This document shows, one piece after another, positions 17,779 to 25,101 of a stretch of DNA of 64,000 nucleotides; the first letter of the stretch is position 1, and each line of letters starts with the position of its first letter. The translations under genes were made by a program, and so were the position numbers. Origin of the DNA: Citrobacter amalonaticus. Its GTDB lineage: Bacteria > Pseudomonadota > Gammaproteobacteria > Enterobacterales > Enterobacteriaceae. The DNA lies in NCBI RefSeq assembly GCF_001559075.2, contig NZ_CP014015.2, positions 4,650,001-4,714,000 on the forward strand. Reading direction: 5' to 3'. The notes below the pieces were generated by a model. It did no database searches, was not told the DNA's origin, and was given only the letters and a program-made list of their open reading frames with translations.

Positions 17779-18789
17779 ATGGTAAAGGTCGGTATTAACG
17801 GTTTTGGTCGTATCGGACGCAACGTACTGCGTGCTGCGCTGGGTAACCCGGATATTCAGATTGTGGCAATTAACGATCTGACAGACAGTAAGACACTGGC
17901 GCATCTGCTGAAATACGATTCGCTGCTCGGTAAACTCGATGCCGACGTCACCGCCGGTGAAGGACAGCTTGTCGTTGACGGTAAACCCATTACTGTGTTC
18001 AGCGAACGCGACCCCGCCAACATCCCATGGCGTCAAAGCGAAGTTGATATTGTTATTGAAGCAACCGGCTTCTTCACTGACCGTGATAAAGCAGCGGTGC
18101 ATGTCCACAGCGGTGGCGCCAAACGCGTGATTATCTCCGCCCCCGGTAAAAACGAAGATTTAACCATCGTGATGGGCGTTAACGATGGCCTCTACTCCCC
18201 GGATAAACACGTCGTGGTCAGCAATGGTAGCTGCACCACCAACGGTCTGGCACCTGCCGCGCAGGTTTTGCACCAGCATTTCGGTATTAAGCATGGTCTG
18301 ATGAACACTACCCACGCCTATACCAACAGCCAGGCGCTGCATGACCAGCCGGAAAAAGATCTTCGTGGCGCCCGTGCCGCCGCACTGTCGATTGTGCCTT
18401 ACTCCAGCGGTGCCGCGAAGGCGCTTGGCAAAGTCATTCCTGAGCTGGAGGGCCGTTTGACCGGCTACTCGCTGCGCGTACCGGTTCCGGTGGTCTCCAT
18501 TGTCGATCTCACCGTAACGCTTGAGCGGGATGTGACGACTGAAGAGGTCAATAATGCGTTTCGTGAAGCCGCCGCGACGGGACCGCTGAAAGGGATCCTC
18601 GGCTATAGCGATGAACCGCTTGTCTCAAGCGACTACCAGGGTGACCCGCGTTCTTCCATTATTGACGGTCTGTCGACGCTGGTGATTGGCGGAAATATGG
18701 TCAAAATTCTGGCGTGGTATGACAATGAATGGGGATTCTCCAACCGCCTCGTCGACCTGGCGCTGTTGATGGCAAGGCGTGAACGCTAA
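17779..18789 (+). CDS. Glyceraldehyde-3-phosphate dehydrogenase, accessory type I paralogue
   Basis: The 336-residue product has the N-terminal Rossmann signature MVKVGINGFGRIGRN, Asp33 (INDL) expected for NAD preference, catalytic Cys152 in SNGSCTTNGLAP and the active-site His179 in NTTHAYTN. The canonical motif is SNASCTTNCLAP, so two positions are changed (Ala to Gly before Ser-Cys, and the second Cys to Gly). The protein is clearly not the housekeeping GapA of enterobacteria; segments such as HAYTNSQ and DLRGARAAALSIVP are closer to GAPDHs of other bacterial groups. It should oxidise glyceraldehyde 3-phosphate with phosphate. SD AAGGAG precedes the ATG. A role in oxidant tolerance or a specialised carbon route is possible but unproven. 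Confidence 0.9.
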   Translation: MVKVGINGFGRIGRNVLRAALGNPDIQIVAINDLTDSKTLAHLLKYDSLLGKLDADVTAGEGQLVVDGKPITVFSERDPANIPWRQSEVDIVIEATGFFTDRDKAAVHVHSGGAKRVIISAPGKNEDLTIVMGVNDGLYSPDKHVVVSNGSCTTNGLAPAAQVLHQHFGIKHGLMNTTHAYTNSQALHDQPEKDLRGARAAALSIVPYSSGAAKALGKVIPELEGRLTGYSLRVPVPVVSIVDLTVTLERDVTTEEVNNAFREAAATGPLKGILGYSDEPLVSSDYQGDPRSSIIDGLSTLVIGGNMVKILAWYDNEWGFSNRLVDLALLMARRER

Positions 18790-18812
18790 CCCCCTGTCCT
18801 CATACTTCCTCT

Positions 18813-18838
18813 AAAATCCACGCCTGGCGTGGATTTTT
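18813..18838 (+). terminator. Rho-independent terminator after the accessory gap gene
   Basis: Arms AAAATCCACGCC and GGCGTGGATTTT followed by TTAA, 23 bases after the stop codon. The stem nearly repeats that of the ychF terminator at 8315. Confidence 0.85.
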
Positions 18839-19158
18839 AATCTCTGCCGTTTGCCAGCCGTCACCTGGCGATGCTGCCCGGGTGATCATCCCATCACACG
18901 TTCAAGGCTTTACCAAACGCAGTGTCAGACTCGTAACCCAACGCACAGCCTGGCTGAAGTGAGCAGTTATATTCTGAATGTCCACGCTAAGCGTATCCCC
19001 GCGAAAAATGCAAAAACGCGTTAGCAGGAATCGCCTGATGCTAAACGTCATTTAGCACTCTGGTGACGGGCGATTTCTGTTCGCGAGGCATCAAAGGTGA
19101 CAAAACCTCGACATCACGCCGCCACTCAGAGCGAGGGCGTGGACGAGCGGTGATGGAA
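18839..19158. other. Gene-free stretch between gap and bluR
   Basis: About 320 bases with no supported gene, RNA or repeat. Short open frames on both strands overlap the bluR 3' end and lack family similarity. bluR is convergent with gap here. Confidence 0.4.
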
Positions 19159-19890
19159 TCAGGGATGGTGAAAGACCAGCGAATAACCCTGCTCGTGCCA
19201 ATGCTGAAGCAATTCCTGTTGGCGGCGGGTCGGTTCGATGCCGGTCCAGACAAACAGCTGTTGTCCAGGAAAGAGCTCCGGACGTGGAGAATCCAGCGGC
19301 TCTGCCAGTACGGCGATGTGCCAGCCTTGCTGAGACAAACGCCAGGCTTCCAGCCATAGACGTGTGCGGTCTTCGGTATCCCAACCAATCAGCAACGCAT
19401 CTTTGCCGGCTTTTTTGCGGGCTTCGGACAAACAGGCGGTCACAAATTCAATCAGTACGCCATCAAGCAGGCTGCACATGATGCGGGCCGTATTATGGTC
19501 GAGGCTGAGGCGTTGGCGTACGGGAACGAAAATGTGATCGATAAGATCGCCTGAAGTATGTTCACGGGCGAGAGCACCGATTTTGGCCCGCAGCTTAGCC
19601 GGATGGGCAAAACGCAGCACGCCCATCATTTCTTCCTGCAGAGTGGTCCAGTCATCATCGGTTGCCACAGTGCCTTGTTCCAGCAACACTTTGACCTTGC
19701 TTACTGACACTCCGCTTTTAATCCATCGCTTGATCTCTTCAATGCGCTGGATATCTTCTTCATCAAACTGACGATGGCCGCCTTCGCTGCGCTGGGGCTT
19801 TAACAATCCGTAGCGCCGTTGCCAGGCGCGCAGGGTAACGGGGTTGATACCGCATCGTTCAGCGACATCGCCTATGCTGTAAAATCCCAT
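19159..19890 (-). CDS. bluR: MerR-like repressor BluR
   Basis: The product is 243 residues, exactly the length of E. coli BluR (YcgE). The N-terminal winged helix has the MerR signature (MGFYSIGDVAERCGINPVTLRAWQ as far as about residue 24, then RRYGLLKPQR), and the C-terminal half is the B12-binding-like domain used in E. coli to contact BluF. BluR represses ycgZ-ymgA-ariR; BluF relieves this in blue light, most strongly at low temperature. The start at 19890 restores the E. coli N-terminus; an in-frame Met four codons upstream is not conserved. bluF lies 222 bases upstream in the same direction. Confidence 0.94.
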   Translation of the reverse strand: MGFYSIGDVAERCGINPVTLRAWQRRYGLLKPQRSEGGHRQFDEEDIQRIEEIKRWIKSGVSVSKVKVLLEQGTVATDDDWTTLQEEMMGVLRFAHPAKLRAKIGALAREHTSGDLIDHIFVPVRQRLSLDHNTARIMCSLLDGVLIEFVTACLSEARKKAGKDALLIGWDTEDRTRLWLEAWRLSQQGWHIAVLAEPLDSPRPELFPGQQLFVWTGIEPTRRQQELLQHWHEQGYSLVFHHP

Positions 19891-19946
19891 AGTGTCCCTC
19901 ATACGTGAACCGAAACGTTCCTTACAAACTAACGAATCAGTCGTGT

Positions 19947-19973
19947 TTGTACAATTTATTATTTATTGTACAA
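19947..19973. promoter_or_regulatory. Inverted repeat upstream of bluR, candidate MerR-family operator
   Basis: Two TTGTACAA octamers, each self-complementary, are separated by 11 bases (TTGTACA-N13-TGTACAA), 57 bases before the bluR start. The half-site equals that of the ycgZ operator at 21578, but the spacing differs. It is a candidate for BluR autoregulation or for the paralogue MlrA. Confidence 0.6.
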
Positions 19974-20112
19974 CAGCCTCGTATTAAGCATAGATAAAAA
20001 TGATGAACGTCAGGTAAACAAGACTGGTGGGGAAGGAAACTTGTACAGAATTGCCCTAATGGTGTAGCGAGGTTCACCTGCCGCCATGAATACAGCAGGT
20101 GAAATAAGAGGA

Positions 20113-21333
20113 TTACAGCGGTGTTTTTTTCTCCGGCCATGCAACCGGTGGAATTCCACAGAAGCAAGGCGCTGCAAAAAGATGTCCCTGGAACTGAGAA
20201 ATACCCGCCGATTCCAGCCACATCCACTCTTCGGGCTTTTCAACGCCGACGGCTGATATCGCAATCTCCAGAGACGCACAGCACTTGATCATGGCCTGGA
20301 TAATGGCCTGTCGCGGGCCGCTTTTATGCACATCGCAAATGAGGTCGCGATTGATTTTGATGCGGTCGGGTTGGAACTGCGCCAGCAGTCGCAGACCGCC
20401 AAAACCGGCACCGAAGTGATCGAGGGCGATGCTGATCCCCGAGGATTTCAGGGTTCTCACCGTCTCCGTAAAAGCGTCAAACTCTAAGATAGCCTCACGT
20501 TCAGTGAACTCAACGATGATCTGTTCCGGAACAAGACCACTGTCAGCAATGGCATTGAGCAAATAGCGGGCTGCATCCGGCACCTTCACCAACGTCATGG
20601 GCAACAGATTCACGGACAAAACCTGATCGCGCAGACCCAGTGAGGCTGCCAGTGTAAAAGCGACTTTCTTACTTTCCAGGTCGGCCAGATAAATATCGTC
20701 GCCCTTAATATTGTCAAAATAGTGCTGTGGCGAATCACCCGAACGGGTACGCAGCAGCGCTTCCAGAGAGACAATTTCCTGAGCAAGAGGATCGATGATG
20801 GGCTGAAAAGCAAAGCTGCAATTGGCCTTCTCGCTGACTGATGTCAGGGGAATCGTGCGAGCGGTATCGGTCGCGATAAAATCCCACGTGTCAGCGGGAG
20901 GGATCTCAAAATAGTTCTCTTTTTCAGTGGCTTCCACGAAGGTGCGGAAGAACTGCAGCGCACGGTCGTTGTAGGTAAGTTGGTATCGGGATGTACCCTT
21001 ATCGAGAATGGTCTGTAACACCTCCCCCCGATCATGTTCCCGTAAATCAAAAAGCTCCATTCCCACTTTCCCAAAGCGGCGGGAGGGGCCGTGATCGCAC
21101 AGCAGTTCGACCACATTATAGTGGCGCTTGTCTTCACAAATTGCCTGATAAATAGCCTTTACGTTTTCATTAGGGCCTTCAAGCAACTGAAAAAAATGTG
21201 TGCCGTTAAACAGCAAAATGCCTGTCACATCAGCATGCCCATTTGTAAGGTTAGCGGCGGCGACCATACTTTCGAGCGCCTTCACCGGGACGTCATCACA
21301 GAGATGACTGCGGTAGATAATGGTAGTGAGCAT
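20113..21333 (-). CDS. bluF: Blue-light-sensing BLUF-EAL anti-repressor BluF
   Basis: The 406-residue product has an N-terminal BLUF flavin domain (residues about 1-95; Tyr7 in IIYRSHL, the Asn of ANLTNG, and the photo-switch Gln in FFQLLEG) and a C-terminal EAL domain (about 150-400). The EAL domain keeps EALLR but has lost catalytic positions: DDFG is DHFG (ALDHFGAGF) and the EGVE loop is VGVE. It should therefore not hydrolyse cyclic di-GMP, as for E. coli BluF, and instead binds BluR when lit. The start at 21333 begins the BLUF domain; 31 codons of upstream open frame are not supported. Confidence 0.95.
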   Translation of the reverse strand: MLTTIIYRSHLCDDVPVKALESMVAAANLTNGHADVTGILLFNGTHFFQLLEGPNENVKAIYQAICEDKRHYNVVELLCDHGPSRRFGKVGMELFDLREHDRGEVLQTILDKGTSRYQLTYNDRALQFFRTFVEATEKENYFEIPPADTWDFIATDTARTIPLTSVSEKANCSFAFQPIIDPLAQEIVSLEALLRTRSGDSPQHYFDNIKGDDIYLADLESKKVAFTLAASLGLRDQVLSVNLLPMTLVKVPDAARYLLNAIADSGLVPEQIIVEFTEREAILEFDAFTETVRTLKSSGISIALDHFGAGFGGLRLLAQFQPDRIKINRDLICDVHKSGPRQAIIQAMIKCCASLEIAISAVGVEKPEEWMWLESAGISQFQGHLFAAPCFCGIPPVAWPEKKTPL

Positions 21334-21577
21334 GATTTTCCGGCATTGAGGAATGATGTTTAACCCTAACAGATCGGAGGCGATATAACACACTAAATTA
21401 ACAAAAGTTTTACTTAAAAGTGGCAAGTGTCGTCGGAAACAGAGGATAGCGATGACATCACCAAAAATGATGCCTCAAATCGGTGTACAGATAACTATCA
21501 GAACAATACCTATGTATAATTTGTAACTTATTGAAAATAAATAATTAGCACTTTTTGGTAAAAATGTAATCATGCAT

Positions 21578-21598
21578 TTGTACAGGTTTTGTGTACAA
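21578..21598. promoter_or_regulatory. BluR operator at the bluF-ycgZ divergent promoter
   Basis: A perfect inverted repeat TTGTACA-N7-TGTACAA, 60-80 bases before ycgZ. In E. coli BluR binds this same intergenic region to repress the ycgZ operon. The rest of the 324-base intergenic region (21334-21657) is A+T-rich and shows no gene. Confidence 0.72.
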
Positions 21599-21657
21599 TT
21601 TTTCTAACGTTGAATAACGCAGCATTAACCTTTTACTGATTCGAACAGGAGAGTCCC

Positions 21658-21897
21658 ATGCAGCAAAATGGTTACATTTCAGATACCGCTAACGCCATTG
21701 CACAGTATTTCAGTAAGGCCAATTTGCCGACTCAGCAGGAAACATTGGGGCAGATTGTGGTGGAAATTCTAACGGACGGGCGCAATCTGAATCGCAAATC
21801 CCTGTGTACAAAACTACTTGGTCGTCTGGAAAAAGCGACCTGTGTAGAAGAGGAGCTTCATTATAACGCGCTGATTGGTTTGCTTTTTGAGCGCTGA
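21658..21897 (+). CDS. ycgZ: Two-component-system connector protein YcgZ
   Basis: The 79-residue product closely follows E. coli YcgZ (78 residues), including TQQETLGQIVVEIL, DGRNLNRKSLC and the ending YNALIGLLFE. It is a small helical connector protein that, with YmgA and AriR, acts on the Rcs phosphorelay to raise colanic acid and lower curli and biofilm. SD AGGAGAG precedes the ATG. It is the first gene of the BluR-controlled operon. Confidence 0.93.
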   Translation: MQQNGYISDTANAIAQYFSKANLPTQQETLGQIVVEILTDGRNLNRKSLCTKLLGRLEKATCVEEELHYNALIGLLFER

Positions 21898-21968
21898 ACC
21901 CTCGCATTAAAGTCGTGAACCAACATGATGCCGTCTTCCAGGTTCTGGGCAAAACGGCAGAAGAGAGA

Positions 21969-22274
21969 ATGATGATGAACAGAAGTGACATTGAACAACT
22001 CACAGACGAACTTATCGGCCAGGCAGTGTTGACGCTGCTGAAACGTAAAGCGGCGGTGAATTCAATGGCTTTGGTCACTCAACTCCGCGTTATGCAGGAA
22101 ACTGAAATGGATGCCCGTCGTCGAGAAGTTTTTCCGCTAATCATTGCGTACATCGAAGCGGCGATGGCTGATAAAGCAACGTCAACATCGACATCCAGAC
22201 ATAGCGGTCAAATGGACACCGTCCGCTCACTTTCAGGGACAACCCTGAAGCCGGGAAAAGGAAAAATTCACTAG
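21969..22274 (+). CDS. ymgA: YmgA-like connector protein
   Basis: A small helical protein of about 101 residues in the YcgZ/YmgA/AriR family (ELIGQAVLTLLKRKAAVNSMALVTQL aligns with the E. coli YmgA core as two shorter pieces). Three consecutive ATG codons at 21969-21977 follow AGAAGAGAG, which favours a start here; the open frame continues upstream to 21915. Compared with E. coli YmgA (90 residues) the sequence is divergent, with a longer low-complexity Ser/Thr-rich C-terminus. Function by position: second gene of the blue-light operon. Confidence 0.8.
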   Translation: MMMNRSDIEQLTDELIGQAVLTLLKRKAAVNSMALVTQLRVMQETEMDARRREVFPLIIAYIEAAMADKATSTSTSRHSGQMDTVRSLSGTTLKPGKGKIH

Positions 22275-22300
22275 ATGCTTAACTTTTAATGATGGTGAAA

Positions 22301-22582
22301 ATGATGAACACAGCAATCACTCAACAACCTGATATTTATAGTGCTTTACCTGATCACGTCCTGTCAGATTATTTTCGTCATGCCGGCGACGCTCTTGCTG
22401 AAGAAGCCATGGTTTTGGGCGCGGCGATACGCGATATTCTTATAAAGGGTGAGCATATTAATAATAAAAATATCATTTTATCTTTGGTACAAACGCTGGA
22501 AGTTACGGATGACGTCGTACATTCCGATGTGATCAGAAAAACATTGGAAATTGTTGTTGGACATACTATGGACGATATTTGA
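22301..22582 (+). CDS. ariR: Biofilm/acid-resistance connector protein AriR (YmgB)
   Basis: The 93-residue product has the AriR core: LSDYFRHAGDALAEEAMVLG, then INNKNIILSL, TLEVTDDV and VIRKTLEIVV, in the same order as E. coli AriR (88 residues). AriR is an all-helical dimer that represses biofilm, aids acid resistance and acts through Rcs. The start may be any of the ATGs at 22301 or 22304, with GGTGAAA just upstream. It is the third gene of the BluR operon. Confidence 0.9.
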   Translation: MMNTAITQQPDIYSALPDHVLSDYFRHAGDALAEEAMVLGAAIRDILIKGEHINNKNIILSLVQTLEVTDDVVHSDVIRKTLEIVVGHTMDDI

Positions 22583-22692
22583 GCCATTTAACGGGTAAAT
22601 AAATCAGTTAACAGCTATAGTTAAATGCTAAACGGTGGGTCAGTCGATTATTGCCGACCTTATCTTCCTGGTTTTCCTGGACTGGAAAATAA

Positions 22693-23256
22693 ATGATGCG
22701 TAGCGAAGACTATGTACAGTCAGAGCATGCCGATCTCTGGTTGTCAGATAATTATTTCAGATGGGGAGTGGAAAGCATTTTAGAACACATCGCCTTTGGG
22801 AATACTGCAATACGGTACGTGTTTTTATCCGAGAACCAATACCTTGACGTCCTGAAGCATAACTACGATCGAGGTAGCAGCAAAATTATTCTTCTGACTG
22901 ATGGTTCGTTTTTCCATTTTCTTGATGGCATCGCGTTTTATCAGTTTCCCATGAATTCGAGTATTGAAGAGTTGCAGAAATTTATCATTTCAATTAGCCA
23001 CGCTAACGAAGAGCAGCTACAACGTAAAATACCTGTAGTGTTGACCCGTCGTGAGAGAGTGTTAATTAATTTGATCAAAGACGGAAAGCGCATAGCGGAA
23101 ATGGGAGAGCATCTCAATCTGCATATAAAAACGGTCTACCAGGCACGGCAGTCGCTGATAAAAAAAATGGGATGCAGTGGTGCTGTTGACTTACTGCGTA
23201 CCTTACACAGCGACGTGTTCAAAAACTGGCTGGCAGAAAGTCATCAGTATCATTGA
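22693..23256 (+). CDS. LuxR/FixJ-type helix-turn-helix regulator downstream of ariR
   Basis: The 187-residue product ends in a LuxR-type DNA-binding domain (about residues 112-175): PVVLTRRERVLINLIKDGK, then the recognition pair (IAEMGEHLNLHIKTVYQARQ) and SLIKKMGCSGAVDLL. The N-terminal ~105 residues resemble no receiver domain I recognise; no phospho-acceptor Asp pattern is visible. The size and layout resemble BglJ/GadE-like orphan regulators that act without phosphorylation, some as RcsB partners. It follows ariR by 110 bases in the same direction and takes the place of ymgC in E. coli. A link to Rcs control is an inference from context. Confidence 0.8.
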   Translation: MMRSEDYVQSEHADLWLSDNYFRWGVESILEHIAFGNTAIRYVFLSENQYLDVLKHNYDRGSSKIILLTDGSFFHFLDGIAFYQFPMNSSIEELQKFIISISHANEEQLQRKIPVVLTRRERVLINLIKDGKRIAEMGEHLNLHIKTVYQARQSLIKKMGCSGAVDLLRTLHSDVFKNWLAESHQYH

Positions 23257-23565
23257 TATCACGTTGAAACGCACTGCGACTAATATTCAGATATTCCTGA
23301 GGCGATATTCGTTACCCTGGCTGGGCTGACTTATTTGTATGAATAAAAGTCGTAAGTTACGTATAACATATATAAAAGACTGCGCGTCATTATAATTTCC
23401 TTCTCTGATGCTATCTTTTATATCATTAATGTGACGTTTGAAAAAAAACTGCAGTATGTCCAGGTGGTGCGAAGATTAAAACTCGAGGCGATTCAGTCGA
23501 TAATGTGTAATTATCCCAGAAAGCTGCATCGGCTACAGTTGAATCCCCTGGAGTCCAGATAAGTC
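23257..23565. other. Gene-free A+T-rich stretch before the repeat array
   Basis: About 310 bases after the LuxR-type gene with no supported gene or RNA. It leads into the first ~70-bp dispersed repeat. Confidence 0.4.
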
Positions 23566-23637
23566 AATGTCCGCTGTTCGTTCAAAGCGGACATTCAACT
23601 TCGTTAACACGTCCGCGCCGTGCCAGGAGCGGACATT
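23566..23637 (+). repeat. Dispersed palindromic repeat, copy 1 (best-preserved)
   Basis: A 72-bp element with perfect 10-bp terminal inverted repeats (AATGTCCGCT / AGCGGACATT). It is made of two hairpins: an outer-left arm pairing with an internal AGCGGACATT at 23586-23595, and GTCCGC (23611) pairing with GCGGAC (23629). Six related copies follow downstream, all in this orientation. Confidence 0.85.
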
Positions 23638-23680
23638 GTTATAAATGGCAATTGATAAAACGTCAGCCGTTTATCTCGTC

Positions 23681-24067
23681 TTACAGCATCTCAACCACTT
23701 CAAACTCTTCTGCGATCAACTCCATATCTTCAGAAAAATGACCTTCGCGGGTGAAAAACCGCTGATGCTCTTTCTGCCAGTATTCAAGGCTTAAATCGCC
23801 TTCACCTTCTTTGCGGGCGAACGCCTCAGTCACATCACAAAAACGCACCAGTCGCATTGAAACCAGTCTGATCACGCAGACCGGAACATTCTGGCCATCA
23901 AGGATAATGTTATAACTCCCAATCCTCGGGGCAGATTCCTCCTGCTGGTAAGAGGCAAAAGATCCGCAAGAGGCCGTTTTGATCCCTTTTTTGATCAAGT
24001 CCGCAAGTTCGCTAGCCAGTTCCTGGCTGTCACCCATTTGCAAGGCATCTGCGCCTGAATACTTCAT
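23681..24067 (-). CDS. ASCH domain-containing protein
   Basis: The 128-residue product has the ASCH pattern: MGDSQELASELADLIKKGIK near the N-terminus, TASCG (the Lys-Thr-Ala motif region), an IILDGQNVPVCVIRL strand pair and the conserved EGEGDLSLEYWQKEH block with FF after it. ASCH proteins are PUA-like beta-barrels thought to bind RNA or modified nucleosides; relatives hydrolyse N4-acetylcytidine. The substrate here is unknown. The start at 24067 has GAGGAAAT eight bases upstream; an ATG-equivalent at 24091 is less likely. It is transcribed against its neighbours and is bracketed by repeat copies 1 and 2. Confidence 0.85.
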   Translation of the reverse strand: MKYSGADALQMGDSQELASELADLIKKGIKTASCGSFASYQQEESAPRIGSYNIILDGQNVPVCVIRLVSMRLVRFCDVTEAFARKEGEGDLSLEYWQKEHQRFFTREGHFSEDMELIAEEFEVVEML

Positions 24068-24186
24068 TTTTATTTCCTCAACCGAAACCATTAAAATCCC
24101 TTCTGAATCGTCGATGAAAAGAAAAGTTATACATTTTTTAGTATGAGCTGTCCCGACATTATCAGTGATGCATTTCTTCAGATAAT

Positions 24187-24260
24187 GTGGTCCGCTTATC
24201 GCTCATAGAGGACTGGGGATCTTTTCTTCAGCTCGTTCCGCTTTGAGCCAAGAGCTGAAA
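24187..24260 (+). repeat. Dispersed palindromic repeat, copy 2 (degenerate)
   Basis: This copy keeps the order TCCGCTTATCGCTCA - GAGGAC - spacer - TTCCGCTTTGAGCCAAGAGC of the family, but several stem positions are mutated. It lies within the 325-base gap between the ASCH gene and the next gene (24068-24392); nothing else was recognised there. Confidence 0.7.
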
Positions 24261-24392
24261 TCGTAAAAAAACCAAGCATATTGATTACTTAGTAGTGGTA
24301 CAGAATCACGAAAAGCACATTAAAGATTGGCACGGGGTATCAGTAGAGCTTACAGTTGCTGTCATAGTTTTTACCAAGCAATTGGGGAAAAA

Positions 24393-24848
24393 ATGGCACG
24401 CCGAATTGAATTGCGGGGCATAGCTAATGCTCTTAATGAGAGCTTTGTGAGCCGTAACAACGATTTTAAAGGATACTGGACTATTGGTCAGTTAAGGTTA
24501 TTAGCTATCAATAACAACCTGATTACGATGGATTTTTTACTTACTTCCCCTAAAAGCGCTCCGAACTTTAATCTGATACATTATGTTGAACTCCACTATG
24601 CAGTCATGCTTGAACGCTTGTTAAGAAAGCAACAAATTCCTGATACTTGGGTAAGTGAAGCTAGTATTACACTCGATTTCAATGTTAATGCTAAAAACGA
24701 GCAGTTGAATAAATGCTCAACCTCAGGTGAACCTTTTCAGTGCTGTTGTCAGATAATTGATGACATTGGTCGTGGTTACTCTTCCGTTGTTTATGGCCGG
24801 AGCCAAGTTCACTCATCCGTGAAAGAACTAAAACGACTCGAATACTAA
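24393..24848 (+). CDS. Hypothetical protein of unknown function
   Basis: A 151-residue soluble protein starting MARRIELRGIANALNESFVS. The ATG at 24393 has GGGGAAAA upstream; the frame also extends back to 24327 without a ribosome-binding site. No signal peptide or membrane segment is seen. The C-terminal part contains a CCCQIIDDIGRGYSS segment. I recall similar small proteins in enterobacterial accessory regions but know no function. Repeat copy 3 begins 18 bases after its stop, the cassette-like arrangement seen for other genes here. Confidence 0.7.
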   Translation: MARRIELRGIANALNESFVSRNNDFKGYWTIGQLRLLAINNNLITMDFLLTSPKSAPNFNLIHYVELHYAVMLERLLRKQQIPDTWVSEASITLDFNVNAKNEQLNKCSTSGEPFQCCCQIIDDIGRGYSSVVYGRSQVHSSVKELKRLEY

Positions 24849-24865
24849 CTACATAAAAATCTTCT

Positions 24866-24938
24866 GAACTTCCGCTTCTCGCTCACAGAGGACTTTTAGC
24901 CCGGTTAGATTGTCCGCTTCGTGCCAAGAGCAGACTTT
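24866..24938 (+). repeat. Dispersed palindromic repeat, copy 3
   Basis: Family order: AACTTCCGCTTCTCGCTCA, then GAGGAC, a spacer, TTGTCCGCTTCGTGCCAAG and AGCAGAC. It starts 18 bases after the upstream gene stop, in the same orientation as copy 1. Confidence 0.8.
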
Positions 24939-25101
24939 AAGTTGTCCAAGAACAGCTCTCATATCTTGGCCTATTTATGTCGACCACCACTTCAGTGCCT
25001 GCAGGATTTAAGGGGACAACGAGCCTGCATATGGACGCAGGTATATCGGTGAGTTAATGTCTTTAAGGGGTATCATTTGACAGTATCTTGAGGGACTTAG
25101 A

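Noticed and set aside
8315..18838. Near-identical stems after ychF (8315) and gap (18813) as a transposed repeat
   Set aside because: Similarity is limited to the terminator stem AAAATCCACGC; flanks differ, so convergence or a common terminator type is enough.
19937..20279. Short open frames on the minus strand between bluR and bluF
   Set aside because: They overlap the bluF 3' end or its spacer in other frames, with no ribosome-binding site and no similarity.
20113..21333. Active c-di-GMP phosphodiesterase in BluF
   Set aside because: The EAL motif itself is kept, but the metal-binding DDFG pair and EGVE glutamate are replaced (DHFG, VGVE), so catalysis is not expected.
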